Notes: a model not told the origin generated them from the sequence alone. Counted from the stretch's first letter, positions 33,814 through 42,619 are shown. The stretch: DNA of 64,000 bases from UBA6120 sp035361955 (GCA_035361955.1 DAOSDC010000003.1:1-64000), one strand, 5' to 3'. Program-made: numbers and translations.

Positions 33814-35253
33814 TTAGTTAACCGGCGTAATCACGACGCCGTTTAATAACTGAAGTTGATAGTTTGCGTAAAATGGAGCCACATAACCGCTAATGGTATA
33901 TGTGCCGCCAAGTTCGAATTCAGTGTAGTTGACATAGGGGAACATGCCCCCGTCAATGCGCAAATTGAATGAGACGCTCGTGCCTTGGAAATAAGCATAA
34001 ATCGTCATGTTGTTACGGTCATCTTTACGCCAGTAGGCGCCTGAAGTATAACCGCTGCCACCGTCATCGCCATCGTTAGTAACTTCGCGAATCGTTACGT
34101 TGGCCTCAACGTAAAATCCATTGAGTGGTTCAAATGACGCGCTTTCAGTTACAGTCATATCTTTGATGTCGACGGGATCGGCGCTGATAGTCGGATCGAT
34201 GTCGTTTTGTTCGAGTACTTCCGCATAGTTTTCAAGACTCGGTCTTGTCAAAAGCACATATGGGTATTTTTGCGAGAAGGTGGTTAATTCTGGATCGGTC
34301 AATTGAACGTTGTCGTTGAATGTCGTGGCTTTGCAATAGAACTCAACGATATCACCCGCATTTTGGAACGGAGCATCCCGATAGAGCGTGAATAGGAAGA
34401 TCGAGGCATAGTTGCCATCATCATCAGGATTATAAACATCGCGTACAATTAAATTGTTGGCGATACGTCCCAACACGATAACGCGCAGACGAATGCGAGT
34501 TGATTCGACGAGGCTGAGCATAACCGGTTCGTCATTTTCATCAAAAATCAATTCTCCGAAGCGATTTTCAAGTTGAATCGTGTTGCCCAGCGCTTTTCTG
34601 ACGAAACGAATCGATAAGTCATAGACTTGACCTGAATAATCAAATGCCGGATCGAGTTGTCCGTAAATGCGCGCGCCAGTGGCCGAAGCATAATTGCCGG
34701 CTCGTTGGAACACGTCGAAGTAATTGGTAATCGTCGATTGTTCAAACATCAAATTTTCGGTATAGGCTTGTTCTACTAGTTCTAGGTTAAGCAACCGGAA
34801 AAATTCACCGTCGGCCGGTTTATACCAAATAAAGCCAAGGTAGCGATTGCCAGAACTGTCGGTGACACCGAACACGTCGCGATCATTGATTAATATAATG
34901 CGTTCGGCATTCAATAGTTTTTCGGCTGTGAAATTGCTCGCGGCTTTGCCCCATGGCTGAATCTTGCCAGTCGATTCGGGGGTGTTGATTCCTAGAAAGC
35001 GAACCGCGATGTTCGTCGACCCGACGTTGAACCGCGCCGTATCGCCATCGGTAACCGATCGCAGCGTCACCTCGCCAATGCCATGGTCAATGAAATTTTT
35101 GCCAATAAAATTGGCTTCTAATCGCAAATTATCGGTTTCATTGGTGTTTAAATCAGCCGGCGTCAGTGACAGCGGCGCGCTTGATGAGCCACACCCGGCG
35201 ATAAGCATCGCCAGGGGGGCTAATATCATCGTTAAAAAATATTTAAGTTTCAT
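33814..35253 (-). CDS. surface-anchored SNase-like (thermonuclease) lipoprotein
   Basis: A 479-residue lipoprotein with lipobox IAGC (Cys21) and a staphylococcal-nuclease domain at about 60-200. Motif 1 VTDGDTARF holds Asp69, Asp71 and Thr72; motif 2 VRFLGINTPES holds Arg85, Thr91 and Glu93; motif 3 GNRYLGFIW holds Arg137. The position of the Ca ligand Asp40 of SNase is Asn90 here. Behind it come beta-rich, OB-like segments (about 235-330 and 355-479). It probably cuts DNA or RNA at the cell surface. The gene lies between the ABC binding lipoprotein (16-base gap) and another lipoprotein, so the products are likely handed to the transporter. Confidence 0.9.
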   Translation of the reverse strand: MKLKYFLTMILAPLAMLIAGCGSSSAPLSLTPADLNTNETDNLRLEANFIGKNFIDHGIGEVTLRSVTDGDTARFNVGSTNIAVRFLGINTPESTGKIQPWGKAASNFTAEKLLNAERIILINDRDVFGVTDSSGNRYLGFIWYKPADGEFFRLLNLELVEQAYTENLMFEQSTITNYFDVFQRAGNYASATGARIYGQLDPAFDYSGQVYDLSIRFVRKALGNTIQLENRFGELIFDENDEPVMLSLVESTRIRLRVIVLGRIANNLIVRDVYNPDDDGNYASIFLFTLYRDAPFQNAGDIVEFYCKATTFNDNVQLTDPELTTFSQKYPYVLLTRPSLENYAEVLEQNDIDPTISADPVDIKDMTVTESASFEPLNGFYVEANVTIREVTNDGDDGGSGYTSGAYWRKDDRNNMTIYAYFQGTSVSFNLRIDGGMFPYVNYTEFELGGTYTISGYVAPFYANYQLQLLNGVVITPVN

Positions 35254-35269
35254 GCATTACGCCTCCTGA

Positions 35270-36859
35270 TTAGGAAGCGGTTTCCTCGGGTTCGATATAC
35301 CGAGAAAGCTGTGCGTAATTGTATTCAATGATTTCTTCTGGGGTCATTTGGACACCATCGCGTCCGAAGAACAGCATCGGAATCACGGTTGCGATTTGTT
35401 CGCGGATGTCGGAACTGCCGACAAAACCGGGATCGACGAATTTAGTCCAGCCAAGCTCGGGATCACCATAGACGTTGCTGTTGACATTAGCGGCGCCGAT
35501 TTTGCTTAAGTTGCTGGCGCTATCGATTGTCGTGTTGATATAAGCTTGATAAAGCGGACTGTCAAGTTGCGTTTGCGTAACCGGATAATAACCGGCGCCA
35601 ATCGCAAATTCAGCATTGAACATCGTCGTCGCGAAACGCATGAATAGCCATGAGGCCAACACTTTTTCAGCGTCGCGATTGGTGAATAAGGCCATGTTGG
35701 TGCCTTGGGAGATGACGAATTTGTGGTCGGCATCCTTGGCAATAACCGGTTCAATCGAAACTTCGAAGGCGCTGCCGGTTGGGACGTTGTTAAACACACC
35801 AGCCGATGAAGAAATCGTCATCACCGATTTCATGGCTTTGAATGGGTTGGAGTTATATTGCTGTTCGCCGAAATCAGTCGGAATCGCGAAGATGCCGTCA
35901 TCGTGCAAATCTTTGAAATAGCTAAGCATGTCATAGGTTGATTGTTGTGCGAATTGGACATAACCCTTGGTAATGTTTTCGCCCATTTTCGTGTATTGGC
36001 CGCCCCATTGACGCACCATCGTGATGAACAGATTGCTGGTTGAGTCATAGGAAATCGGACGGAAATCGTCGGCCGTAACGTTGGTAAAATCAAGTAACAG
36101 AGCCGGGTATCCGGTTTTTCCGGCGTTATCGTTGATGGCGCCGTTAATGTCGATTTTCTTGCCATAAGCGCCGATGCGTCCCATCATGCCAATAATGCGT
36201 TCGCCGACGTCGCGGGCTTGATCCCAAGTTTCCGGAACGACGATGTTGACGTCTTTGGTTTTTGCCCAGTCCATGAACGTCTTGTTGACGACCATGACTT
36301 CGGTTGATTTGTTAAACGGTAGTCCGAGCGTATATGGATCGGTTTTCTCTTCGTCTTTGAATTGGAACGAACGATTTTCGGTCATATAGTCGGCGACAAA
36401 GTCGTCAATATCGACACCGATTAACGGATCGGTGTGATCAATAAATGGATCAAGGGCGTATTGGATGCCCGAGCGAATGTAACTCGCAAAGTGGTCGGGA
36501 TAACCGACGGCAACGTGCGGGTAAGATCGTGATGTAATCGAAAGGTTGATGGCCTTCAGTAAGTTGTCATAGCCACCTTTTGAGGTGTGGACGACCTTAA
36601 TGTAGGGATAGGCTTCTTCAAATGCCTCAATCGTCGGATTGATGCCACCGCTAGTGACCGCGGCGCCAAAGCCAGTCCAAAAGTCGATTTCAATCGGATT
36701 GGCTAGCGAATACTTGCTTTCCAGATCAGCGACGGTTAGTTCGCTGGCGGCTGTCGGCAGTTGTACTTCATAGGTGGCAACATTGCTGCAACCGGCGGCC
36801 AAAACGATGGCGACCATGCTCGCAAGTCCGGTTAATCCATACTTGAACAATTTTTTCAT
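35270..36859 (-). CDS. extracellular solute-binding lipoprotein (family 1) of the nuclease-linked ABC importer
   Basis: A 529-residue substrate-binding lipoprotein. I use the ATG at 36859 (MKKLFKYGLT) with AGGAG upstream. The lipobox is LAAGC; an in-frame extension to 37042 is an artefact overlapping the permease gene. The fold is of the carbohydrate/SBP_bac type (EIDFWTGFGAAVTSGGINPT, then EAYPYIKVVHTSKGG, the classic first strands). Family members bind sugars, glycerol-3-phosphate or oligosaccharides. The link to a surface nuclease argues for nucleosides, nucleotides or oligonucleotides here (inferred). A hairpin and a TATAAT lie just upstream, so it may have its own promoter. Confidence 0.9.
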   Translation of the reverse strand: MKKLFKYGLTGLASMVAIVLAAGCSNVATYEVQLPTAASELTVADLESKYSLANPIEIDFWTGFGAAVTSGGINPTIEAFEEAYPYIKVVHTSKGGYDNLLKAINLSITSRSYPHVAVGYPDHFASYIRSGIQYALDPFIDHTDPLIGVDIDDFVADYMTENRSFQFKDEEKTDPYTLGLPFNKSTEVMVVNKTFMDWAKTKDVNIVVPETWDQARDVGERIIGMMGRIGAYGKKIDINGAINDNAGKTGYPALLLDFTNVTADDFRPISYDSTSNLFITMVRQWGGQYTKMGENITKGYVQFAQQSTYDMLSYFKDLHDDGIFAIPTDFGEQQYNSNPFKAMKSVMTISSSAGVFNNVPTGSAFEVSIEPVIAKDADHKFVISQGTNMALFTNRDAEKVLASWLFMRFATTMFNAEFAIGAGYYPVTQTQLDSPLYQAYINTTIDSASNLSKIGAANVNSNVYGDPELGWTKFVDPGFVGSSDIREQIATVIPMLFFGRDGVQMTPEEIIEYNYAQLSRYIEPEETAS

Positions 36860-36896
36860 ATAATACTCCTTTTCTTGTTCTTGCTTATTAATTATA

Positions 36897-36911
36897 ACAC
36901 CCATAGGGTGT
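36897..36911. promoter_or_regulatory. Palindrome and -10-like element before the binding-protein gene
   Basis: ACACCC / GGGTGT with a 3-base loop is followed directly on the minus strand by TATAAT and the AGGAG ribosome site of the binding lipoprotein. It may be an mRNA stem that shields the highly needed binding-protein message, or an operator next to an internal promoter (TTGGGT at 19 bases as a poor -35). Confidence 0.45.
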
Positions 36912-36924
36912 ATCGACCCAAATG

Positions 36925-37830
36925 TTAGCCTTTGATGCCACTGCGGGAAACGCCGCGCATGATGTATTTTTTGAAAATCAGGAAGAACACTAATAGCGGT
37001 GTGGTCACCACGACCGAAGCCGCTAGTTTGATGTTGTTCCACTGGGCGAACTCAGATGATTGGAAGATGCTCATCAAGCCATTGGCGACAAGTAGCATCG
37101 AGTCGCTTTCAGTGACCAGCTGCGGCCAAATATAGGCGTTCCAGCTGCCCATGATTTCCAAAATGATGACCGTAACGATCGAAGGCAAAGCGATCGGAAT
37201 CATCACTTTCCACAAATAAGCAAAATCGCCATAACCATCGACTTTGCTTGCTAGATATAGTTCATTGGGAATTTGTTGGAAAGTTTGACGTAGGTAAAAC
37301 ATATAGAAGACGCTGACGGAGAATGGGAAAATCAGGGCCATGAACGTATCCCGCCATTGCAAGACGGAAATCGTTTGATAATTGGTGATAACCATCATTT
37401 CCCCAGGAATCATCATCGTGGCTAGTAGTAGCGTAAATAACGCTTCCTTACCCTTGAAGTTAAGGCGCGCGAACGCGAAGGCACCCAGCACCGTCGTGAT
37501 GATGGTGATGCCCGTTGAGGCTAGGGCGACGAAAATCGTGTTCAAGTAATAGCGCGCGAAGTTAACTTGCGCCGAGCGGCCAAATACGAGAATGAAATTG
37601 TCGAACGTCACTTCGGTCGGGAAAAACCCTAACTGACCGGTGATTTGTTCGAATTCAATCGTAGCGTTACTCTTGAGCGCCGTAACGATCATCCAATAAA
37701 AAGGAATGAGGATGAATAGAGCCAGAATCGATAAAAAGCCATACATGAAGAAATTACTGAAAAATTTCAATGTTTTGTAGCGTTGCATTGCGGCCTTATC
37801 CGCAAAATACAGATCGCGATCGATTGCCAT
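36925..37830 (-). CDS. ABC importer permease (MalG/UgpE type)
   Basis: A 301-residue permease with six membrane segments. The coupling-helix motif is seen as YLASKVDGYGDFAYLWKVMIPIALPSI (EAA motif: ASxxDGxxxxxxxxxIxxPxxxP), characteristic of carbohydrate-type family 1 importers. It forms the heterodimeric channel with the 37847 gene product, from which it is separated by 16 bases. A cytoplasmic N-terminal tail of about 30 residues precedes the first helix. Confidence 0.92.
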   Translation of the reverse strand: MAIDRDLYFADKAAMQRYKTLKFFSNFFMYGFLSILALFILIPFYWMIVTALKSNATIEFEQITGQLGFFPTEVTFDNFILVFGRSAQVNFARYYLNTIFVALASTGITIITTVLGAFAFARLNFKGKEALFTLLLATMMIPGEMMVITNYQTISVLQWRDTFMALIFPFSVSVFYMFYLRQTFQQIPNELYLASKVDGYGDFAYLWKVMIPIALPSIVTVIILEIMGSWNAYIWPQLVTESDSMLLVANGLMSIFQSSEFAQWNNIKLAASVVVTTPLLVFFLIFKKYIMRGVSRSGIKG

Positions 37831-37846
37831 GATAGTTCCTCCCTTC

Positions 37847-38782
37847 CTAATAATGGACCCGTTTCTTGCCGACCAAGAATTGGATGCCCGTGATGATTAA
37901 GATAATAATAAGCAGCGTCATGGAACCTGCCGCGGCTTTGCCGGTGTCGATTCTCATAACTTTATAAACGTATCCGACAATCGTAATCCAGGTGTTACCG
38001 TCGCTGCCGCCGAAGTTAAACGGACCGGCCCCGAAGATGGAGATGACCGAGGTATACATTTTAAACGCCCCGATAAACGAGGTAATCGTGATATAGAAAA
38101 TTTGTGGTGACAGTAATGGGACCGTGATTTTTGAGAAAATACGCGTCCGGTTGGCGCCGTCAATTCTGGCGGCGTCGTAATATTGCTTATCGATGCTCGC
38201 CAAACCGGCCATAAACACCAACACTTTAAACGCTAAACCATTCCAAAGCGAGGAGACGACCATAACGACGGCCATGTTGAACTTGGAGGCTCCATCGGCA
38301 CCGACCCAGTTTTGCGGTGTCATGCCAAATAAACCGAGAAATTGGTTCATCAAGCCGCTGTCGTATTTGGAGAACATGACGTTGAACACCATGCCTAAAG
38401 CGATGGCGTTAGTAACATAGGGGAGGAAGAAAATCGTTTGATACAACCCCTTAAGCGCTTTGATATTGTGTAGCGCTACGGCTAAAAGTAACGACACGAT
38501 AATCGTCAGTGGTACGGATACGATGACGAGGATCGCCGTATTGATGACCGCATTGACGAATGTTGCGTCAGATAGAACGGCCACATAGTTGCCGAATGAA
38601 GGGAAGGCGTCAAACGTATTGCCGAACAACCACAGCCCGGCGCCGGGTGCCCATGCGAAATTGTCCATGAACGACAATAAAAACGTGTTGACGATCGGGA
38701 AGAAAATAAAAATCGTCAGGAAGAACATCGCCGGTAAAAGGGCGATAAGCGCTTTCCAACCGTCGCGTTTGCCTTCTAACAT
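37847..38782 (-). CDS. ABC importer permease (MalF/UgpA type)
   Basis: A 311-residue permease with six membrane segments and the EAA motif YDAARIDGANRTRIFSKITV followed by PLLSPQIFY. The first helix is LIALLPAMFFLTIFIFFPIV. Its ATG overlaps the last base of the ATPase stop region, showing tight coupling. Partner of the UgpE-type permease behind it. Confidence 0.92.
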   Translation of the reverse strand: MLEGKRDGWKALIALLPAMFFLTIFIFFPIVNTFLLSFMDNFAWAPGAGLWLFGNTFDAFPSFGNYVAVLSDATFVNAVINTAILVIVSVPLTIIVSLLLAVALHNIKALKGLYQTIFFLPYVTNAIALGMVFNVMFSKYDSGLMNQFLGLFGMTPQNWVGADGASKFNMAVVMVVSSLWNGLAFKVLVFMAGLASIDKQYYDAARIDGANRTRIFSKITVPLLSPQIFYITITSFIGAFKMYTSVISIFGAGPFNFGGSDGNTWITIVGYVYKVMRIDTGKAAAGSMTLLIIILIITGIQFLVGKKRVHY

Positions 38783-40131
38783 TATTTAATCCTCGTGCCG
38801 TCGGCCTCAAATACATAGAAGCGTTTGGCTGAAAGTTTCATGGGACCGGGTTTGACGTGATCGGATAGTTCCGCTGAAATGATGATGCGGACTTTGGTAT
38901 TCGGTCCGACGACTTTTCCAACTAGGGAAATATCGCGGCCGATATGTTCGATGTAGTCGACGTTAACGGCAAATTTAGCGCTTGAGGCTTCCTCGACGCT
39001 AAATGCTTCGGGACGAATGCCGATGAATACTTGGCGATTTTTCTTCAGTGACATGCGCATCGTTGTAATCGCTTTTTCAAGTTCTTCAATCGCGCCCTTA
39101 TATCCATGGGACGCGGCATGTTTGACGATATTCTCAATCGTCAATTCAAAGGGAATTTGAACGGTCTCTGTCCCTTCTTGGTGTTGTTGTGGGCTATGGA
39201 CCGCTAAATAGTAATCTTCAAATGATTTGTTGTAACCACCTGAGGAAAGGAGGGCATGAACTTCTTGTCCATCAAGGGCAACGTCACCTTTGCCTTCATA
39301 ACCTTTATCGAAAATCTTACCATCGAGTAATAATTTGCCTTCTTTAATCTCACCTTCGATGATGTTGATAGCCGGAGAACCGAGGAATTTGGCCACGAAC
39401 ATATTAACCGGTTCATTATAAACGATTTGCGGTTCGTCGATTTGTTGGACCAAACCATGATCCATGACGACGATGAAATCGCTGATTGACATCGCTTCTT
39501 CTTGGTCGTGGGTGACAAAGATCGTCGTAATACCCGTTTCTCGTTGAATCCGCTTAATTTCTTCGCGGGTTTGCAGTCTCAAACGTGCATCTAGGTTGCT
39601 GAGCGGTTCGTCGAGCAACAAGACGCGTGGACGTTTAGCAAGCGCACGAGCAATCGCCACGCGTTGCTGTTGACCACCTGAGAGTTGTTTCGGTTTCCGT
39701 TCCAGGAAACGACGAATGTCGACTAGATCCGCCATTTCTTCGGCGATGGCATTCATTTCCGCTTTGGTGTAGCGGCGCATGTTGCCCGTTTGGGGATCTT
39801 GGTAGTCCTTGACGTTTTGAAGCGGGAACAAGATGTTGCCACGCACCGTGAAGTGGGGATAAAGGGCATAATTTTGGAATACTAGTCCAATTCCGCGGTT
39901 TTCCGGCGGAACGTTGGTGACTTCGTTTTCTCCAAAAAAGATTTGGCCTTCGGTCGGTTTGTGCAACCCGGCGATCATGTAAAGCGTCGTCGACTTGCCA
40001 CAACCTGACGGTCCGAGCAACCCAACGAGTTTTCCATCGGGGATCGTAATCGTCATTTTATCGACAGCGCGTGTTTCATCGCCTTTTTTGCCGACGAATA
40101 CTTTAGTAAGATTTTGCAGTTTTACTTCCAT
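38782..40131 (-). CDS. ugpC: ABC importer ATP-binding protein (UgpC/MsmX/MalK type) with inserted regulatory segment
   Basis: A 449-residue ATPase, first gene of the operon. The nucleotide domain is complete: Walker A GPSGCGKST (40-48), Q-loop Gln86, signature LSGGQQQ (150-156), Walker B LLLDEP (171-176), His208. The MalK-like C-terminal regulatory domain is split. Its usual start (AINIIEGEIKEG) and its later GIRPEAF strand (371-377) are separated by about 95 extra residues (roughly 273-367), so the protein is about 80 longer than normal UgpC. The homologous ATPases of mycoplasma nuclease/ABC loci are likewise enlarged, as I recall. No substrate can be read from it directly. Confidence 0.93.
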   Translation of the reverse strand: MEVKLQNLTKVFVGKKGDETRAVDKMTITIPDGKLVGLLGPSGCGKSTTLYMIAGLHKPTEGQIFFGENEVTNVPPENRGIGLVFQNYALYPHFTVRGNILFPLQNVKDYQDPQTGNMRRYTKAEMNAIAEEMADLVDIRRFLERKPKQLSGGQQQRVAIARALAKRPRVLLLDEPLSNLDARLRLQTREEIKRIQRETGITTIFVTHDQEEAMSISDFIVVMDHGLVQQIDEPQIVYNEPVNMFVAKFLGSPAINIIEGEIKEGKLLLDGKIFDKGYEGKGDVALDGQEVHALLSSGGYNKSFEDYYLAVHSPQQHQEGTETVQIPFELTIENIVKHAASHGYKGAIEELEKAITTMRMSLKKNRQVFIGIRPEAFSVEEASSAKFAVNVDYIEHIGRDISLVGKVVGPNTKVRIIISAELSDHVKPGPMKLSAKRFYVFEADGTRIK

Positions 40132-40194
40132 TATTTTCCCTCCGAAAGTGTCCTTGCCTTATATTTCAATATATCACAACCGCTAAGTGTGAAA

Positions 40195-40210
40195 AAACCG
40201 CTTGCGGTTT
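40195..40210 (-). terminator. Terminator after the RDD gene
   Basis: AAACCGC / GCGGTTT with a 2-base loop, followed by TTTC on the minus strand; it separates the RDD gene from the ABC operon, whose promoter must lie in 40132-40194, but no clear consensus is seen there. Confidence 0.65.
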
Positions 40211-40220
40211 GCAATCGGTG

Positions 40221-41228
40221 TTATTCCTTCGATTTTTCCTCATCAGGAAGATCGATCTTAATTTGGTCGAAACTAATTTTGCGCTCTTTGATAGCGCTAG
40301 TCGTCGCCTCAATCTTTTGATCGTAGGCGTCGGCTTCTTCTTTGTCATTGAATATTAGTGACGTTTTCATATCGACGATCATCGTCGAGGCTGCATAATC
40401 GTGCGGGGCGCGATTGTTTTTGGAAAACACGATGAACGTGTAAGGAATCAAGTATCCGACGAAAACGGTGTAAAACCCAAACAGCGTTTCAATCGCGAAG
40501 ACGACGAAACGGACTAGATGCTGCCAATATTTGATGCGATAGCCCTCTTTCGTGGCCAAACCAATCGAAAATAGCTTTTTGCCAAGCGTTTGGCCATTCT
40601 TGAAAAGCAGCGGGACGAGTAGATGCAACAAAATTAAAACGAATAACAAGGCGACGACGAATATTTGAATTTGAAGATTAAACAGCTCTTGCATCATCGC
40701 AAAATAACTCGGATAGTTGAGTAAATCGTTTTTCGCATCTTGATAAGCCGCTAAATAAAACGTTTCCAACTCGGTGGCGGTCGCGCTATCTTTGGGTATG
40801 CCGACCTTGCTCGGATCGGGATTGCTCAGGTCGTCGACATCGTATTCGAAATAAACAGTGATTGAGGTATCGGTGGAACCGATATTCAAAACGTTGGTGT
40901 TATACCATTCGTTAGAAAAGATAAATGGATCGGTTTCGTCTTTGTAAACAAGCCCGTCCTTAAAATCGGAATAATAATCGTAAATGGCCGTCGGCACATC
41001 TTCATTCGCTAGATCGACGGGGCTAAGCGTCGTCGCGTCCTCGACATACAAATGACTATCGAGCATGACCGTTTTAATATCGGTTTCCAGCGCGCTTAAT
41101 CCGTAAATCGAATCAAAAATCGGGTAAACGGCAAACGTTTGGAGTGTTAACGTTAATAACAGTAATACGACAAAATCGAGCACCGCGGCTCCCGAACGTT
41201 TAGCTAGATTTGGTTTAATAATGTGCAT
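40221..41228 (-). CDS. RDD family membrane protein with large extracytoplasmic insertion
   Basis: A 335-residue membrane protein. The first helix contains the RDD-type start AKRSGAAVLDFVVLLLLTL, and the later helices have the family's GQTLGKKLFSIGLATKEG. Between helix 1 and helix 2 (about 40-175) there is a soluble, acidic, Tyr/Asp-rich segment of about 135 residues facing outside. The C-terminal cytoplasmic tail is charged. RDD proteins are poorly understood; some are Na+/H+ antiporters. Lone gene between terminators. A TATAAT upstream (minus strand, in 41243-41249) with TTGACT at 15 bases is a possible promoter. Confidence 0.85.
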   Translation of the reverse strand: MHIIKPNLAKRSGAAVLDFVVLLLLTLTLQTFAVYPIFDSIYGLSALETDIKTVMLDSHLYVEDATTLSPVDLANEDVPTAIYDYYSDFKDGLVYKDETDPFIFSNEWYNTNVLNIGSTDTSITVYFEYDVDDLSNPDPSKVGIPKDSATATELETFYLAAYQDAKNDLLNYPSYFAMMQELFNLQIQIFVVALLFVLILLHLLVPLLFKNGQTLGKKLFSIGLATKEGYRIKYWQHLVRFVVFAIETLFGFYTVFVGYLIPYTFIVFSKNNRAPHDYAASTMIVDMKTSLIFNDKEEADAYDQKIEATTSAIKERKISFDQIKIDLPDEEKSKE

Positions 41229-41312
41229 ATAAATGTAATTTATAAAACTAAATTATATTATTGATGACAAGCAGTCAAAATGCAACCTTATTCGACTATC
41301 GTGACAAGAAAA

Positions 41313-41335
41313 AAAGGCCTAGATACTAGGCCTTT
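41313..41335 (-). terminator. Terminator of the str operon (after tuf)
   Basis: A perfect 10-base-pair stem AAAGGCCTAG / CTAGGCCTTT with a 3-base loop, followed by TTTTC on the minus strand, 20 bases after the tuf stop. Confidence 0.88.
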
Positions 41336-41355
41336 AAGTCTTGTTGAGTAATCGC

Positions 41356-42540
41356 TTACTTGATGATTTCGGCAACGGTGCCGGCGCCGACGGTGCGGCC
41401 GCCTTCGCGGATTGAGAACTTCGTGCCTTTTTCAATGGCAACGGGGTGGATCAATTCGACGGTGAAGGTGACGTTATCGCCAGGCATGACCATCTCGACG
41501 CCCTTGGGCAGCGTGATGACGCCGGTAATGTCGGTCGTACGGAAGTAGAATTGCGGACGGTATTCGCTACGGAACGCCGTGTGACGGCCGCCTTCTTCCT
41601 TGGTCAGGATGTAAGCGGTAGCCGTGAACTTCGTGTGCGGGGTGACCGAGCCGGGCTTGGCCAAAACTTGGCCACGTTCGACTTGATCGCGGTTGATGCC
41701 ACGGAGCAAGACGCCGACGTTGTCGCCTGATTGGGCGGAGTCGAGCAGTTTGCGGAACATTTCGATACCGGTAACGATCGATTTTTGGGTCGGGCGGATA
41801 CCGATGATTTCGACTTCTTCGTTCAGCTTTAACGTACCACGTTCGACGCGGCCGGTAACCACGGTGCCACGACCGGTAATCGTCAGCACGTCTTCGATTG
41901 GGAGCAATAACGGTTTGTCATTGTCGCGGACGGGGTTCGGGATGTAGCTGTCGACGGCTTCCATGAGTTCGAGGACGCATTTTTCGGCGCCTGGTTTGCC
42001 TTCAAGGGCATCACGGGCAGAACCGCGGATAACTGGGAGTTCATCGCCGGGGAAGTTGTATTTGTTAAGCGTTTCACGCACGTCCATTTCAACGATGTCC
42101 ACGAGTTCTGGATCATCGACGGCATCGACCTTATTCAGGAAGACGACGATGAATGGGACGCCGACTTGGCGCGCGAGCAGGATGTGCTCTTTGGTTTGCG
42201 CCATAACGCCGTCGTTAGCGGCGACGACAAGAATCGCGCCATCCATTTGCGCAGCGCCGGTGATCATGTTTTTAACATAGTCAGCGTGCCCCGGGCAGTC
42301 GACGTGGGCGTAGTGGCGATTGACGGTTTGGTATTCGATATGCGATGTGTTAATCGTGATACCACGGGCTTTTTCTTCTGGTGAGGAGTCGATTTCGGCG
42401 TATGATTTCGCCTTGCCGCCCACACGTTCAGCCAAAATCTTGGTGATGGCTGCGGTTAATGTCGTTTTGCCGTGGTCAACGTGACCAATGGTCCCGATAT
42501 TAACGTGAACTTTACTTCGATCAAATTTTTCTTTTGCCAT
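41356..42540 (-). CDS. tuf: translation elongation factor Tu
   Basis: 394 residues; the GTPase that brings aminoacyl-tRNA to the ribosome. G1 GHVDHGKT, switch I RGITINTSHIEY, G3 DCPGHADY, G4 NKVDAVDD (with DPELVDIVE) and G5 GSARDAL are all standard, and domains II and III follow. Last gene of rpsL-rpsG-fusA-tuf, with its own possible promoter (TATAAT at 42577-42582, TTGATT 15 bases upstream) and a GGAGG ribosome site. Confidence 0.99.
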   Translation of the reverse strand: MAKEKFDRSKVHVNIGTIGHVDHGKTTLTAAITKILAERVGGKAKSYAEIDSSPEEKARGITINTSHIEYQTVNRHYAHVDCPGHADYVKNMITGAAQMDGAILVVAANDGVMAQTKEHILLARQVGVPFIVVFLNKVDAVDDPELVDIVEMDVRETLNKYNFPGDELPVIRGSARDALEGKPGAEKCVLELMEAVDSYIPNPVRDNDKPLLLPIEDVLTITGRGTVVTGRVERGTLKLNEEVEIIGIRPTQKSIVTGIEMFRKLLDSAQSGDNVGVLLRGINRDQVERGQVLAKPGSVTPHTKFTATAYILTKEEGGRHTAFRSEYRPQFYFRTTDITGVITLPKGVEMVMPGDNVTFTVELIHPVAIEKGTKFSIREGGRTVGAGTVAEIIK

Positions 42541-42576
42541 TTAGAATTTTCCTCCTGTGTCAATTCAACAATTCAT

Positions 42577-42603
42577 ATTATAGCAATTATTGTTTTAAAT
42601 CAA
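42577..42603 (-). promoter_or_regulatory. Possible internal promoter of tuf
   Basis: A perfect -10 TATAAT (42577-42582) with TTGATT 15 bases upstream on the minus strand; the spacing is short, so the call is tentative. Extra transcription of tuf within the str operon is common. Confidence 0.45.
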
Positions 42604-42615
42604 TACAAGTATTGA
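42600..42615. repeat. Dyad between fusA and tuf
   Basis: TCAATAC and GTATTGA are separated by two bases, 5 bases after the fusA stop. It could be an RNA stem between the two genes; the candidate tuf -35 overlaps its end. Too weak and without a T-run to be a full terminator. Confidence 0.4.
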
Positions 42616-42619
42616 CTTA

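Noticed and set aside
35270..37042. Long version of the binding-protein gene with a 61-residue N-terminal extension
   Set aside because: The extension overlaps the permease gene, lacks a ribosome site and would bury the lipoprotein signal peptide that starts at 36859.
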